Shown piece after piece: positions 53,191 to 62,233 of a DNA stretch of 64,000 nucleotides. The first letter of the stretch is position 1; every line of letters begins with the position of its first letter. This DNA is from Oscillospiraceae bacterium (GTDB lineage Bacteria > Bacillota > Clostridia > Oscillospirales > Ruminococcaceae), in assembly GCA_017438745.1 (NCBI GenBank), contig JAFRUS010000054.1, forward strand, positions 1-64,000. The letters are read 5' to 3'. The notes below the pieces were generated by a model, which was given only the letters and a program-made list of their open reading frames with translations, searched no databases and had not been told where the DNA came from. Made by a program: the position numbers and the translations under genes.

Positions 53191-56100
53191 TTCATATGAG
53201 GAACAGCAGAAGGAAAAGCTTATAAATACGCTTTCTGAAAAGGAACAGCCGGGTGATATTAACGGCGACGGTATCATTAACGTGTTTGATGTGATGAGAT
53301 ACAAGAACAGTATTGTCGAGGGGAAGGATTTTGACAGTGCAGAACGCATTGACGCCAACAGCGACGGCGCCGTGAACGGAAAAGATATTACGGCTGTAAA
53401 GAACGATATTTTAAAGCAGTCAAAACTCTGGTCCTACAAAAGTGTTCCTAAGATGGACGGTTCAACATCAGCCATCCCGCTCGAGGCCGGACTTAAGTCA
53501 AAGATGCTTGGAGTGTCATACTCTGATGCCAAACTGCTCGTATCACACCACAAGACTCATGAATCATTCCAGATGCTTCTCTCCGGAGAGAACGACATGA
53601 TATTCACAGTGCCAATCTCGGAAGATCAGAAGAAGGCTGCAGACGAAGCAGGAGTAAAGCTTAATTTCGTACCGGTCGCAAAGGAAGGCTTTGTTTTCGT
53701 AGTAAACAAGAGCAATCCGGTGGAGTCACTTACGAGCGCACAGATAAGAGATATCTATTCCGGAAAGATAACGAACTGGAAGGAAGTCGGCGGAAACGAC
53801 GAAAAGATAGTTCCTTACCAGAGAAACAAGGATTCGGGAAGCCAGAACTACATGACAGAGTTTATGGAAGGCTATGACCTCATGGATCCGCCTAAAACGT
53901 ATGTGCTTGGTACAATGTCTGCCCTTATGGACGGACTTGCTGTTTATGACAATGCTGAAAATGCAATAGGTTATTCGGTTTACTCCTATGCGGCACAGAT
54001 GTACGAAAACTCGTCTGACACGAAATTTATTGCAGTTGACGGAATAAAGCCTACAAGAGAGACCATGGCAGACGGCACATATCCGCTTTTAAGCTCCACA
54101 TCGATAGTTTACACTGACAAGGCTACACAGAACACAAAAGATTTTGCTGTCTGGGCGGTATCTGATGAAGGACAGGAAACTGTTCTTTCGTGCGGTTATG
54201 TTCCGGTAAAGGACATGGAATATCCGGCAGAGATGAAGCCGTATTACGCAAAGGGTACCGGTAAGGAGAAACCGGCTGACTACAAACCGGCAGAGAAGTA
54301 TTCCAGCACCTATCACCTTGTCTATGACGGTGATGATCTTAGTCCGGAGCGCTGTTCAATAGATTTCCTTAAAGACAAGGAATTTGAAAAACAGATAAAC
54401 AGCGATATTGCAGCTGTGTTTGATGCTCATGAGTTTAAATCTTCGTATCAGCTGATGAGCGTGAATATTATGAACGGATATATGTGCATCCGGCTTATAG
54501 ATGATGAAAAATATATGGGTAATGATGTAAGCAGGTATGGCTACATTGCAACTCTGAACTATGATCTGAAAAACGGAAAGAAGATAGAAAAATTTTCTGA
54601 TTATTTCTTTAAAGATACTGACTTTGTCCAGGCGGTAAACAACAGGATCGGAAGCAACATAAGTGCGAACTGCCCTGAGATAGTTAAAACGGATTATCTT
54701 GGTCTGCTCGGAGATGTGACTGACTTTTCGTTCACAGATGTTGTTCTTGAAAAAGACGGACCATATCTTTCCGAGACAGCAGAGATCCCGTTCTTAAAGG
54801 ATCATGATCTTATAGACATTATGGTAACGGGCGAGTACTTTGATAACAGTCAGGTGCTGGACGAGAAATTCCTTGTACCTCAGGAAGGTGAGCAGTATGC
54901 AAAGATCCATGTCCAGACCGCGACACTGCCGGAATGGGTGGAATATCTTGAACAGGGCGATGACGGCGAAGCGCACACCCGTATAACATCACGTTTCCAT
55001 ACAGAAAGCGAGATAGCGGAAAAGAACAGTATCTATGACAAGATATTTGAAAAAGCAAAAGAGCTTCGTGCTCAGGACAGATGGACAAAGGAATGGCTGG
55101 AATTCTATCCGGATAAGAAAATAACCGATATGCCGATAAAACTTTTAAAAGAAACTCCGAATAAAAGCGTGACAAAGTACAATGTTATTTTCGCACATCT
55201 CGGAAAAGTTGACGGCTACTATAACTATCCGTATATATTCGATGCTGAAACCGGCGAACAGATAATGATCTCTGATATTTTCGGAAAATCGTTTGAAAAA
55301 TATGATGATTACAAATATACGCCTTTGAATATTGATCTCGGAAAAGGAACAGTTCTGATCTCATGTTATGGTGAAGTCAATTATATTGAAGAAAAAATAA
55401 ACTTCGACGAACTCAATATGAAGTATATTTATCCTGAGGAAGCGGAACCGGAAAGACTGGATGTATTTCCGAACGGAATAGTGACTGGAGAAGAAAAAGC
55501 AGTAGATGTTTATCCTGAGTCTTTTGTTGTTGATTACGGTGAGAAGAAACCTTCATCTCAGATAAAGAAAAATCTTTTAGTTGATGTAAGAACCAAATGT
55601 CAGTCACACGGCAAGATATGGTATGAATGCTGGGATGGAAACACTGATGAATATATCGGCTGGATTTGTGAAGATGACTTTTACCTGTACGACCGCTTTT
55701 TCAGTTATGAAGAATTCGAAACTCCTTCATACGGTATAGCTCTCGGCGATGAATCCGGCGATGTGGTCGGTTATACATCCGATTTCATTCTGAAAAAAGG
55801 TGAAAAAGAAGTACAGTGGAAGATCGAAGGAAAATGGAATGTTGTGATCAAACGTGCATGCTTCAGATCGAGCTGGTATTATGAGTGCTATGATGCAGAC
55901 GACGGAGATTACTACGGATGGATCCCTTCAAAGGATCTTGTTTTCATAGAAGAAAAGGCATTTAAAGGTACAGCCAATGGTTCACCGGACAAAATAGTGT
56001 ACGGTTACAAATCATCCTATGTTCTTGAAGGCGGACCTGAAGAAAAACAGTGGCCGATAGAAGGCGTCTGGAACGTTAAAGGAACAAGAATCGCAAAATG

Positions 56101-56191
56101 GTATGACGGAAACACATGGTATGAATGCTATGATGCAGACGACGGCGATTATTACGGCTGGATTAAAAAATCAGATCTCACTCTTGAATAA
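53090..56191 (+). CDS. Secreted dockerin-PBP-SH3 protein (1033 residues)
   Basis: ATG 53090 is chosen because AAAAGGGG stands before it and MKKQSLNSLRKKAAILTTFI is a signal peptide; the in-frame start 53069 has no ribosome site. Dockerin (about 52-108: DINGDGIINVFDVMRYKNSI, DANSDGAVNGKD), PstS-like domain (about 110-370; loops as in 50245), linker AKGTGKEKPADYKPAEK, RsiV/PdaC-like part (FLKDKEFEKQINSDI, MNGYMCIRL, NYDLKNGKKIEKFSDYF) and three SH3-like repeats, the last two near identical (YECYDADDGDYYGWI). Starts inside the 3' end of the gene at 50245 and is followed 27 bases later by the next family member. Confidence 0.84.
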   Translation: MKKQSLNSLRKKAAILTTFIILAYGNTGVLSAADSYEEQQKEKLINTLSEKEQPGDINGDGIINVFDVMRYKNSIVEGKDFDSAERIDANSDGAVNGKDITAVKNDILKQSKLWSYKSVPKMDGSTSAIPLEAGLKSKMLGVSYSDAKLLVSHHKTHESFQMLLSGENDMIFTVPISEDQKKAADEAGVKLNFVPVAKEGFVFVVNKSNPVESLTSAQIRDIYSGKITNWKEVGGNDEKIVPYQRNKDSGSQNYMTEFMEGYDLMDPPKTYVLGTMSALMDGLAVYDNAENAIGYSVYSYAAQMYENSSDTKFIAVDGIKPTRETMADGTYPLLSSTSIVYTDKATQNTKDFAVWAVSDEGQETVLSCGYVPVKDMEYPAEMKPYYAKGTGKEKPADYKPAEKYSSTYHLVYDGDDLSPERCSIDFLKDKEFEKQINSDIAAVFDAHEFKSSYQLMSVNIMNGYMCIRLIDDEKYMGNDVSRYGYIATLNYDLKNGKKIEKFSDYFFKDTDFVQAVNNRIGSNISANCPEIVKTDYLGLLGDVTDFSFTDVVLEKDGPYLSETAEIPFLKDHDLIDIMVTGEYFDNSQVLDEKFLVPQEGEQYAKIHVQTATLPEWVEYLEQGDDGEAHTRITSRFHTESEIAEKNSIYDKIFEKAKELRAQDRWTKEWLEFYPDKKITDMPIKLLKETPNKSVTKYNVIFAHLGKVDGYYNYPYIFDAETGEQIMISDIFGKSFEKYDDYKYTPLNIDLGKGTVLISCYGEVNYIEEKINFDELNMKYIYPEEAEPERLDVFPNGIVTGEEKAVDVYPESFVVDYGEKKPSSQIKKNLLVDVRTKCQSHGKIWYECWDGNTDEYIGWICEDDFYLYDRFFSYEEFETPSYGIALGDESGDVVGYTSDFILKKGEKEVQWKIEGKWNVVIKRACFRSSWYYECYDADDGDYYGWIPSKDLVFIEEKAFKGTANGSPDKIVYGYKSSYVLEGGPEEKQWPIEGVWNVKGTRIAKWYDGNTWYECYDADDGDYYGWIKKSDLTLE

Positions 56192-56218
56192 GTGAGTGAT
56201 AATGAAAAGGGGAACAAT

Positions 56219-59200
56219 ATGAAAAAACATTCACTGAGAAAAAAGATAACAATCTTAACGGTTTTTACACTGCTTGCCTGCACAGGTGCAGACACTGCCT
56301 CGGCTGAGCCGGATACTTCCACTGAAGAGGGACAGAGAGCTGTTTCTATTATGGAAAAACTGTCTGAAAGAGGACAGCCCGGCGATATAAACGGCGACGG
56401 TGTTATAAATGTTTTTGATCTTATGAGATATAAAAACAGCCTTATTGAGGAAAAGGGCTTTTACAGTACCGGAGAATCCGCCATCGATGTCAACGGTGAC
56501 GGTTTGGTTGACGGAGTGGATATTACCGCTGTAAAGAGCGATATTTTAAAACAGTCAAAGATCTGGGCGTACAAAAGTGTGCCTAAAATGGACGGTTCCA
56601 CTTCAGCTATCCCTCTCGAAGCAGGATTCAAATCAAAGATGCTCGGTGTTCCATACAGTGACGCTAAGCTTCTCGTCGAACATCATAAGACCCACGAATC
56701 ATTTTCAATGCTGCTTTCCGGTGAAAACGACATGATATTCACTGTGCCGATCTCGGAAGACCAGCAGAAGATGGCGGATGAAGCAGGAGTAAAGCTGAAT
56801 TTCGTACCGGTCGCAAAGGAAGGTTTCGTTTTCGTTGTAAACAAGAACAATCCGGTCGATTCACTTACAAGTGCGCAGATAAGAGATATTTATTCCGGAA
56901 AGATAACCAACTGGAAGGAAGTCGGCGGAAATGACGCGAAGATAATTCCTTACCAGAGAAACAAGGATTCAGGAAGCCAGAATTACATGACCGAATTCAT
57001 GAAAGGTTACGACCTTATGGATCCGCCGAAAACACTGGTTCTGGGAATGATGTCATCTCTTATGGATGGAATTGCGGTCTACGACAATGCTGCTGATGCC
57101 ATCGGCTATTCAGTTTATTCCTATGCAGCACAGATGTACGAAAATTCATCAGATACAAAGTTTGTAGCAGTTGACGGTGTAAGGCCTTCAAGGGAGACTA
57201 TGGCTGACGGAAGCTATCCTCTTCTGAGCAGTACCGCGATAGTCTATACAGACAAGGCTTCACAGAACACGAAAGAGTTTGCAGAATGGGCTGTTTCTGA
57301 GGAAGGTCAGAAGACAGTGCTTGCGAGCGGCTATGTCCCGGTATGTGATATGGAATATCCGGAAGAGTTCATTCCTTATTATGCGAAGGGAACAGGTAAG
57401 GCAAAGCCGGCAGACTACAAACCAGCTGAAAAGTTTTCCAGACTGGCGTGGAGTGAGTCATGGAACAATGGTATGCCTGACGGAGAGGCTCAGATATTCT
57501 GGCTTAAAAACAAGGAACTGCAGAAACAGATAAACAGTGACATTCATAAAACTGTATTTGGTGATAAAGCCTGTGTAATTCCGGGAAGCTGGCGTATGGA
57601 TGTTACGATTTTCAACGGTATAATGAATATATGTTTCAGTAAAGGCGGAGAATATAATTATCGTACTGTTAAACTGGAAGGCGTATATAATTTAAATTAC
57701 GATCTGAAAAACGGTAAAAAGCTGGAAAACTTCTCGGATCTGTTCTATAAAGATACTGATTTCGTACCTGCGGTAAGCGGCAGGGCAGCTGATATACTGG
57801 CCACAGAATGCAGCGATGTGATAAAAACAGATTATATAGGCCTTATGGGAAAGATGGATAACTTCTCTTTTGATAATTTCATCATGAAAAAGGACGGTCC
57901 GTATTTTGAATATGATCTGAGCGTCCCTTTCATTTCGTACAATGATGATATGGAACTGATCGACAGTATGATCACAGGCGAATATTTCGACTGCAGGGAA
58001 CTGCTTGAATATAATACTGAAAACCGGTATGATGTTTATATTGACGAAGGTACTTATCCTGAATGGGAAAGACAATATAAATATGATGAGAACGGCGAAC
58101 TCCGTTTTGACTATACTTCACGTTTCCATACAGCAGAGGAAATAAAGGAACGAAATGCGGTAATGGAACAGATCTATGAGAAGTATGCTGCAGAGACGAA
58201 ATACCCGGTCGGACGTAATGCTGTTACCATTCATACACCTGAAGAAACTAAGTCAGAGTACAGCCTGAATGTTTACGAGCTGCATCTCAATGTGGCATCG
58301 ATAGATAAAGCTCACCAGTACTGGTACGATCCTGAAACGCTGGACAGACTGCAGTTATCCGATATTTTCGGAGAAGACTTTGAAGAGTATGATGAATCCG
58401 GCGTTCTGATGAATGTCGATTATAAAAAAGGTTACGTGAAAATATTTGATAAAAACAGCGGCAGGGATTTACTTATTAGTGAAACGCCTGAAACAATGAA
58501 TACAAAGTACCTTGATAAGAATACTCAGGAAGAAATCAGTACGATAAAACAGCTTAAGGAAAAAGCTCTGGAAAAAACGAAGGTGCTTTATGCGAAGGAT
58601 TATCCGGAAATCGGAAAACTGGATGAAAATCATGTGCATGTAACTGTCGGAGAGGAACGGCTTGTATTCCGCAAAGCAGTAATAGATACAGATATAAATG
58701 CGGTTACAGTATTCATCTTTGATACGGCGGATTTTGATAATATACCGACTACCTATATGTTTGATCCTGAAACGCTTGAGCCAATAGAGAAATCAGATGT
58801 GTTCGGAGAGAAATTTAAAAAATATGACGGACACGATTACGGTATCGCTTATATAAATCTTGACGGCGGAACAGTGTTCCTGTATGATGACGATGCGAAA
58901 TTCTATACGGAGGATATAGATTTTGAAAAGCTGAATATGAAGTATATTATTCCGAAAGAGGCAGAAGTAATGGATCGCAAATGGCAGAAAAAAGCTGTAG
59001 TCAGCGCCGGAAATGATGATGCTGTAAACAGTTACAAGGCAAACTATGTGACAGACTACGGTCCTGAGGAGGTTTATCTGCAGGTAAGTGCTGACACACC
59101 GGTAGAGATCACACACATCTGCAGTTCACACGGAATATTATGGTTTGAATGCCGCGATGAGGATCATTATTATGGCTGGATACCATCCGGAAATGTAAAG

Positions 59201-59782
59201 CCGGATTTTAATGAGGAAGAGTATGCGTTTTATGAAAAGCATCATTTCCTTTTCCTTGACGAACGTCCGGTGGAATTGTATGCGTATGGTTATAACAGAG
59301 ATGATATATTTGTGTATTCAGATGAATATATTTCAGAAACATCAGAAAATCCGGAAACAGAAATAACTGATCATATAACAGAATACCGCAGACTTATTGC
59401 AAGAACAAAGTGTCAGTCACACGGAGAATGGTGGTACGAGTGCTGGGACGCAGACGGCAGGTATTACGGCTGGATAAGAGACAAAGTTTTAAGCCATGCA
59501 TATCCGACATATTCATTTAATTCAAAATACATACCGATCACCGATATGCCGGCATCGATGGAACTCACACTTATGGGTAAGTCGTTCGGCGGAGCCGGCT
59601 GTTATAACGATTCATTTATTATGGAATTCGATGCAGAGAATCCGTTTAAAATGATCGAGGAGGATATTAAAGTCACTGCAACAGAATTCTGCTATTCACA
59701 CGGAGAGCAGTGGTATAAAATTACGGATGCTGATTCGCCAGACGGATACTGCTGGGTCAATGCATGCTATTTTGTCGGCTGA
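56219..59782 (+). CDS. Secreted dockerin-PBP-SH3 protein (1187 residues)
   Basis: ATG 56219 has AAAAGGGG upstream as in the previous gene; a GTG at 56192 right after the preceding stop is less likely. Signal peptide MKKHSLRKKITILTVFTLLA-C: cleavage at ASA (about 29) or a lipobox-like LLAC (Cys21), undecided. Dockerin (about 52-112, DINGDGVINVFDLMRYK, DVNGDGLVDGVD), PstS-like domain (about 115-375), RsiV/PdaC-like part, then a longer region holding two related SDIFGEDF/SDVFGEKF stretches, and three SH3-like repeats (CSSHGILWFEC, CQSHGEWWYECWDADGRYYG, CYSHGEQWYKI). Last gene of the operon, followed by an intergenic repeat. Confidence 0.83.
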   Translation: MKKHSLRKKITILTVFTLLACTGADTASAEPDTSTEEGQRAVSIMEKLSERGQPGDINGDGVINVFDLMRYKNSLIEEKGFYSTGESAIDVNGDGLVDGVDITAVKSDILKQSKIWAYKSVPKMDGSTSAIPLEAGFKSKMLGVPYSDAKLLVEHHKTHESFSMLLSGENDMIFTVPISEDQQKMADEAGVKLNFVPVAKEGFVFVVNKNNPVDSLTSAQIRDIYSGKITNWKEVGGNDAKIIPYQRNKDSGSQNYMTEFMKGYDLMDPPKTLVLGMMSSLMDGIAVYDNAADAIGYSVYSYAAQMYENSSDTKFVAVDGVRPSRETMADGSYPLLSSTAIVYTDKASQNTKEFAEWAVSEEGQKTVLASGYVPVCDMEYPEEFIPYYAKGTGKAKPADYKPAEKFSRLAWSESWNNGMPDGEAQIFWLKNKELQKQINSDIHKTVFGDKACVIPGSWRMDVTIFNGIMNICFSKGGEYNYRTVKLEGVYNLNYDLKNGKKLENFSDLFYKDTDFVPAVSGRAADILATECSDVIKTDYIGLMGKMDNFSFDNFIMKKDGPYFEYDLSVPFISYNDDMELIDSMITGEYFDCRELLEYNTENRYDVYIDEGTYPEWERQYKYDENGELRFDYTSRFHTAEEIKERNAVMEQIYEKYAAETKYPVGRNAVTIHTPEETKSEYSLNVYELHLNVASIDKAHQYWYDPETLDRLQLSDIFGEDFEEYDESGVLMNVDYKKGYVKIFDKNSGRDLLISETPETMNTKYLDKNTQEEISTIKQLKEKALEKTKVLYAKDYPEIGKLDENHVHVTVGEERLVFRKAVIDTDINAVTVFIFDTADFDNIPTTYMFDPETLEPIEKSDVFGEKFKKYDGHDYGIAYINLDGGTVFLYDDDAKFYTEDIDFEKLNMKYIIPKEAEVMDRKWQKKAVVSAGNDDAVNSYKANYVTDYGPEEVYLQVSADTPVEITHICSSHGILWFECRDEDHYYGWIPSGNVKPDFNEEEYAFYEKHHFLFLDERPVELYAYGYNRDDIFVYSDEYISETSENPETEITDHITEYRRLIARTKCQSHGEWWYECWDADGRYYGWIRDKVLSHAYPTYSFNSKYIPITDMPASMELTLMGKSFGGAGCYNDSFIMEFDAENPFKMIEEDIKVTATEFCYSHGEQWYKITDADSPDGYCWVNACYFVG

Positions 59783-59806
59783 TTGACAACCCAATCAGGT
59801 TTTTCT

Positions 59807-59929
59807 AAGGATACACTGATTAAACCGGAAATCCGGCTTCGCCGGATTTCCGGAGGTGGGATTTGCAGGGCTTCGCCCCGTACCCCGCGCTGATTTATGA
59901 ATAAATCAGCGTTTCCCTAAAACAAAAAT
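59807..59929 (+). repeat. Hairpin-rich intergenic repeat, copy 3 (longest)
   Basis: AAGGATACACTGATTAAACC, then GGAAATCCGGC-TTC-GCCGGATTTCC hairpin, a GGGGC-type GCAGGGCTTCGCCCCG segment, and GCTGATTTATGAATAAATCAGC hairpin. Parts recur at 26594-26659 and 38571-38639. It could stop transcription of the operon, though it has no clear U-run. Confidence 0.75.
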
Positions 59930-59954
59930 ACAACTTACAAGGGGGATTTAAATT

Positions 59955-60449
59955 ATGATAACTCATCCGATCGAACCGGTATACGACAAGGCATCGAGAA
60001 TACTCATTCTCGGCAGCTTTCCGTCAGTGATGTCAAGGGAGGCAGGTTTCTTCTACGGTCATCCGCAGAACCGTTTCTGGAAAGTGGTCTCTGCCATATT
60101 TGAAGAGGAAATTCCTCAGACAGTCGAAGAAAAGAAGGCGTTTCTTTTAAGAAACCACATTGCGCTGTGGGACGTTGTAGCCTCCTGCGATATAGAGGGT
60201 TCAGCAGATGCAAGCATACGCAATGTCACACCGAATGATATCAATAAAATACTTACGCAGTCTGATATCCATGCCATCTATGTAAACGGAAAGACGGCTT
60301 TTCAGTTCTATACGAAATACAGCCGCCCGGTAACCAACCGTCCGGCCGTATGCCTTCCGTCCACAAGCCCGGCAAACGCTTCCTGGAATCTCGAACTTCT
60401 TACAGAAGCATGGCAGTGCATAAAGGAAGTTGCGTTGTCCGAAGATTAA
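59955..60449 (+). CDS. DNA-deoxyinosine glycosylase / uracil-DNA glycosylase family protein
   Basis: Excises deaminated bases from DNA. 164 residues, a compact UDG-fold protein: ILILGSFPSVMSREAGFFYG with HPQNRFWKV is the signature of the family that includes hypoxanthine-DNA glycosylase (UDG family 6) and Mug/TDG relatives; LPSTSPANASWN is the DNA-leucine-loop motif 2. The Asn in HPQNRFW is the likely catalytic-site residue; the true substrate (hypoxanthine or uracil) is inferred from family. ATG 59955 behind AGGGGG. Monocistronic. Confidence 0.88.
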   Translation: MITHPIEPVYDKASRILILGSFPSVMSREAGFFYGHPQNRFWKVVSAIFEEEIPQTVEEKKAFLLRNHIALWDVVASCDIEGSADASIRNVTPNDINKILTQSDIHAIYVNGKTAFQFYTKYSRPVTNRPAVCLPSTSPANASWNLELLTEAWQCIKEVALSED

Positions 60450-60473
60450 ATTTCATACTTATACAGCAAAACA

Positions 60474-60497
60474 GGCACCTGAGTGATTTCAGGTGCC
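60474..60497 (+). terminator. Hairpin after the glycosylase gene (weak terminator)
   Basis: GGCACCTGA / TCAGGTGCC perfect stem, but followed by GGGGGG instead of T residues. Confidence 0.4.
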
Positions 60498-60697
60498 GGG
60501 GGGGAGTTTATATATGATCACATTCTTTGAAAAACAACACTTTTCAGGCGGAAACATTTTTGCGGAGCAAATTCTATGTACCCATCATGAAATTTCCGAG
60601 CTGCACTTTTGCTATATTTTGCGAAAAAGTATTTATTTTTCTGATATTGTCTGATATAATAATAGTGTATTGATTTTTTTAGAAACGGGGGAGAAAT

Positions 60698-62107
60698 TTG
60701 AACAGATATAAAAAACTCGTATCTGATACATTTATTTTTTCGCTTGGCTCGTTCAGCTCAAAAATACTCAGTGTTCTGCTTCTTAAACTGGTCACATCAC
60801 ATATGACAGAAGATGCATATTCTGTTGCAACCAAGATCCAGAATCTTATAAATCTTCTCGGTCCGGTGGCGTCGCTCAGTCTGGCGGACAGTGTTCTGCG
60901 TTTCGGACTTGACAAGACGTTTAGCAGGAAAAAAGTTTATTCGACTGCGGTAATGACATCTGTTGGAAGTATGGCAATTGGTATGATCGCCATTGCTTTT
61001 ATCGCGGCGATAGCCGGATTCAAACAGTATACGGGGCTTATGATGATGTTTATGTTCACTTCGGAATTCCGGTGGATACAGCAGCAGCACCTTAAGGCTA
61101 AGGATTACATCAAGCTGTATACCGTTGACAGCCTGCTTTCGGCTGTGTCACTTGTTCTTTTCACATTGCTGTTTATGGTAGTGTTCAAACTTGATATTGC
61201 AGGCTACATACTCAGCATTATCATGTCCGATTTGTTTTCGATTTTTTTCCTTATGTATTTCGGAAACATACGAAAGGATTTCAGTTTCTATGAATTTGAT
61301 CCTAAGCTTAAGTCTAAAATGTTCCGTTACAGCCTTCCGCTTATTCCGACAGCAGCACTCTGGTGGGTAGTAAGCTCATCAGACCTGTTCCTTGTCTCAA
61401 AGTTCTTAGGCGAAAACGTAAATGGTCTTTATTCATGTGCCTACAGGATACCGGCACTTATATCATTCGTTTCGGTAATATTCTTCAGGGCATGGCAGAT
61501 GTCAGCCATCACACAGTATGGCACGGATGAATACCGTCAGTACTACAGCAAAGTAATGGGCGCATATACTGCGATCATGTATGTCGGCTCGGCAGGTATA
61601 ATGATGCTTATCCAGCCGCTTACTATGCTTCTTACAGGCGAAAAATTCTGGGACTCATATAAAATGACTCCGTTCCTGATAATTGCGTCACTCATGCAGA
61701 GTTTCTGCAACTTCCTAAGCGGTATTTACAATGCAGCGGGAAGAAACGAGAAGTCCTTCTACACCAGTGCTATTGCAGCGATATCGAACGTTGTTCTGAA
61801 TCTTATTCTCATTCCGATAGTAGGGGTACAGGGCGCAGCTTTCGCTACTATGGCAGCTTATCTTATATGCTTCTTCATCAGACTTAAGGATACACGTAAT
61901 CTGGTAGGTTACAAAGTTGAAGTGGAGAAGCTTCTTATCAATTCAGGAATAATTCTTTTCATGGCTATTGTTATTCTTGCAGATTTTGCTTTCATGAAGG
62001 TATGGCTTTTCGCCGGATTTGTGGCAATATGTGCGGTAAATGCTCCTGCCATTATCCAGACAGCAATGAAACTTCTTCACCGTGACGGCACTGCCGCAGA
62101 TGCATAA
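60698..62107 (+). CDS. Oligosaccharide/lipid flippase of the MATE-like (Wzx) superfamily
   Basis: 469 residues, TTG start at 60698 with GGGGGAG upstream. About 12-14 membrane segments across its length: a first loop FIFSLGSFSSKILSVLLLKL, later LMMMFMFTSEFRWIQQQHLK, SLPLIPTAALWWVVSSSDLF and GIYNAAGRNEKSFYTSAIAA with NVVLNLILIPIVG typical of polysaccharide-biosynthesis flippases. Moves lipid-linked sugars across the membrane (family knowledge); the sugar cannot be told because no glycosyltransferase genes are adjacent. A TATAAT box lies at about 60655 with a weak -35. Confidence 0.9.
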   Translation: MNRYKKLVSDTFIFSLGSFSSKILSVLLLKLVTSHMTEDAYSVATKIQNLINLLGPVASLSLADSVLRFGLDKTFSRKKVYSTAVMTSVGSMAIGMIAIAFIAAIAGFKQYTGLMMMFMFTSEFRWIQQQHLKAKDYIKLYTVDSLLSAVSLVLFTLLFMVVFKLDIAGYILSIIMSDLFSIFFLMYFGNIRKDFSFYEFDPKLKSKMFRYSLPLIPTAALWWVVSSSDLFLVSKFLGENVNGLYSCAYRIPALISFVSVIFFRAWQMSAITQYGTDEYRQYYSKVMGAYTAIMYVGSAGIMMLIQPLTMLLTGEKFWDSYKMTPFLIIASLMQSFCNFLSGIYNAAGRNEKSFYTSAIAAISNVVLNLILIPIVGVQGAAFATMAAYLICFFIRLKDTRNLVGYKVEVEKLLINSGIILFMAIVILADFAFMKVWLFAGFVAICAVNAPAIIQTAMKLLHRDGTAADA

Positions 62108-62128
62108 AATAATTAAATATCAAAAATA

Positions 62129-62169
62129 CAGCACCTTAAAGATACGGATGATCTTTAAGGTGCTTTTTT
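62129..62169 (+). terminator. Terminator after the flippase gene
   Basis: AGCACCTTAAAGAT / ATCTTTAAGGTGCT stem, then TTTTTT. Confidence 0.92.
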
Positions 62170-62170
62170 A

Positions 62171-62212
62171 TCATGAAAAACAAATCGCAGCACCGGAAAA
62201 ACCAGTGCTGCG
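62171..62212 (-). terminator. Terminator of glgP
   Basis: Minus strand CGCAGCAC / GTGCTGCG stem followed by ATTTGTTTTT. Confidence 0.85.
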
Positions 62213-62233
62213 ATAAAATCAGCTGTTTAAAAC

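Noticed and set aside
59807..59929. Insertion sequence or integrase attachment site after the dockerin-PBP operon
   Set aside because: No transposase or integrase frame nearby; only hairpins and repeat parts are present.
60500..60660. Possible small RNA in the gap between the glycosylase and flippase genes
   Set aside because: Only one hairpin without U-run and a weak promoter-like box; not enough to call a gene.
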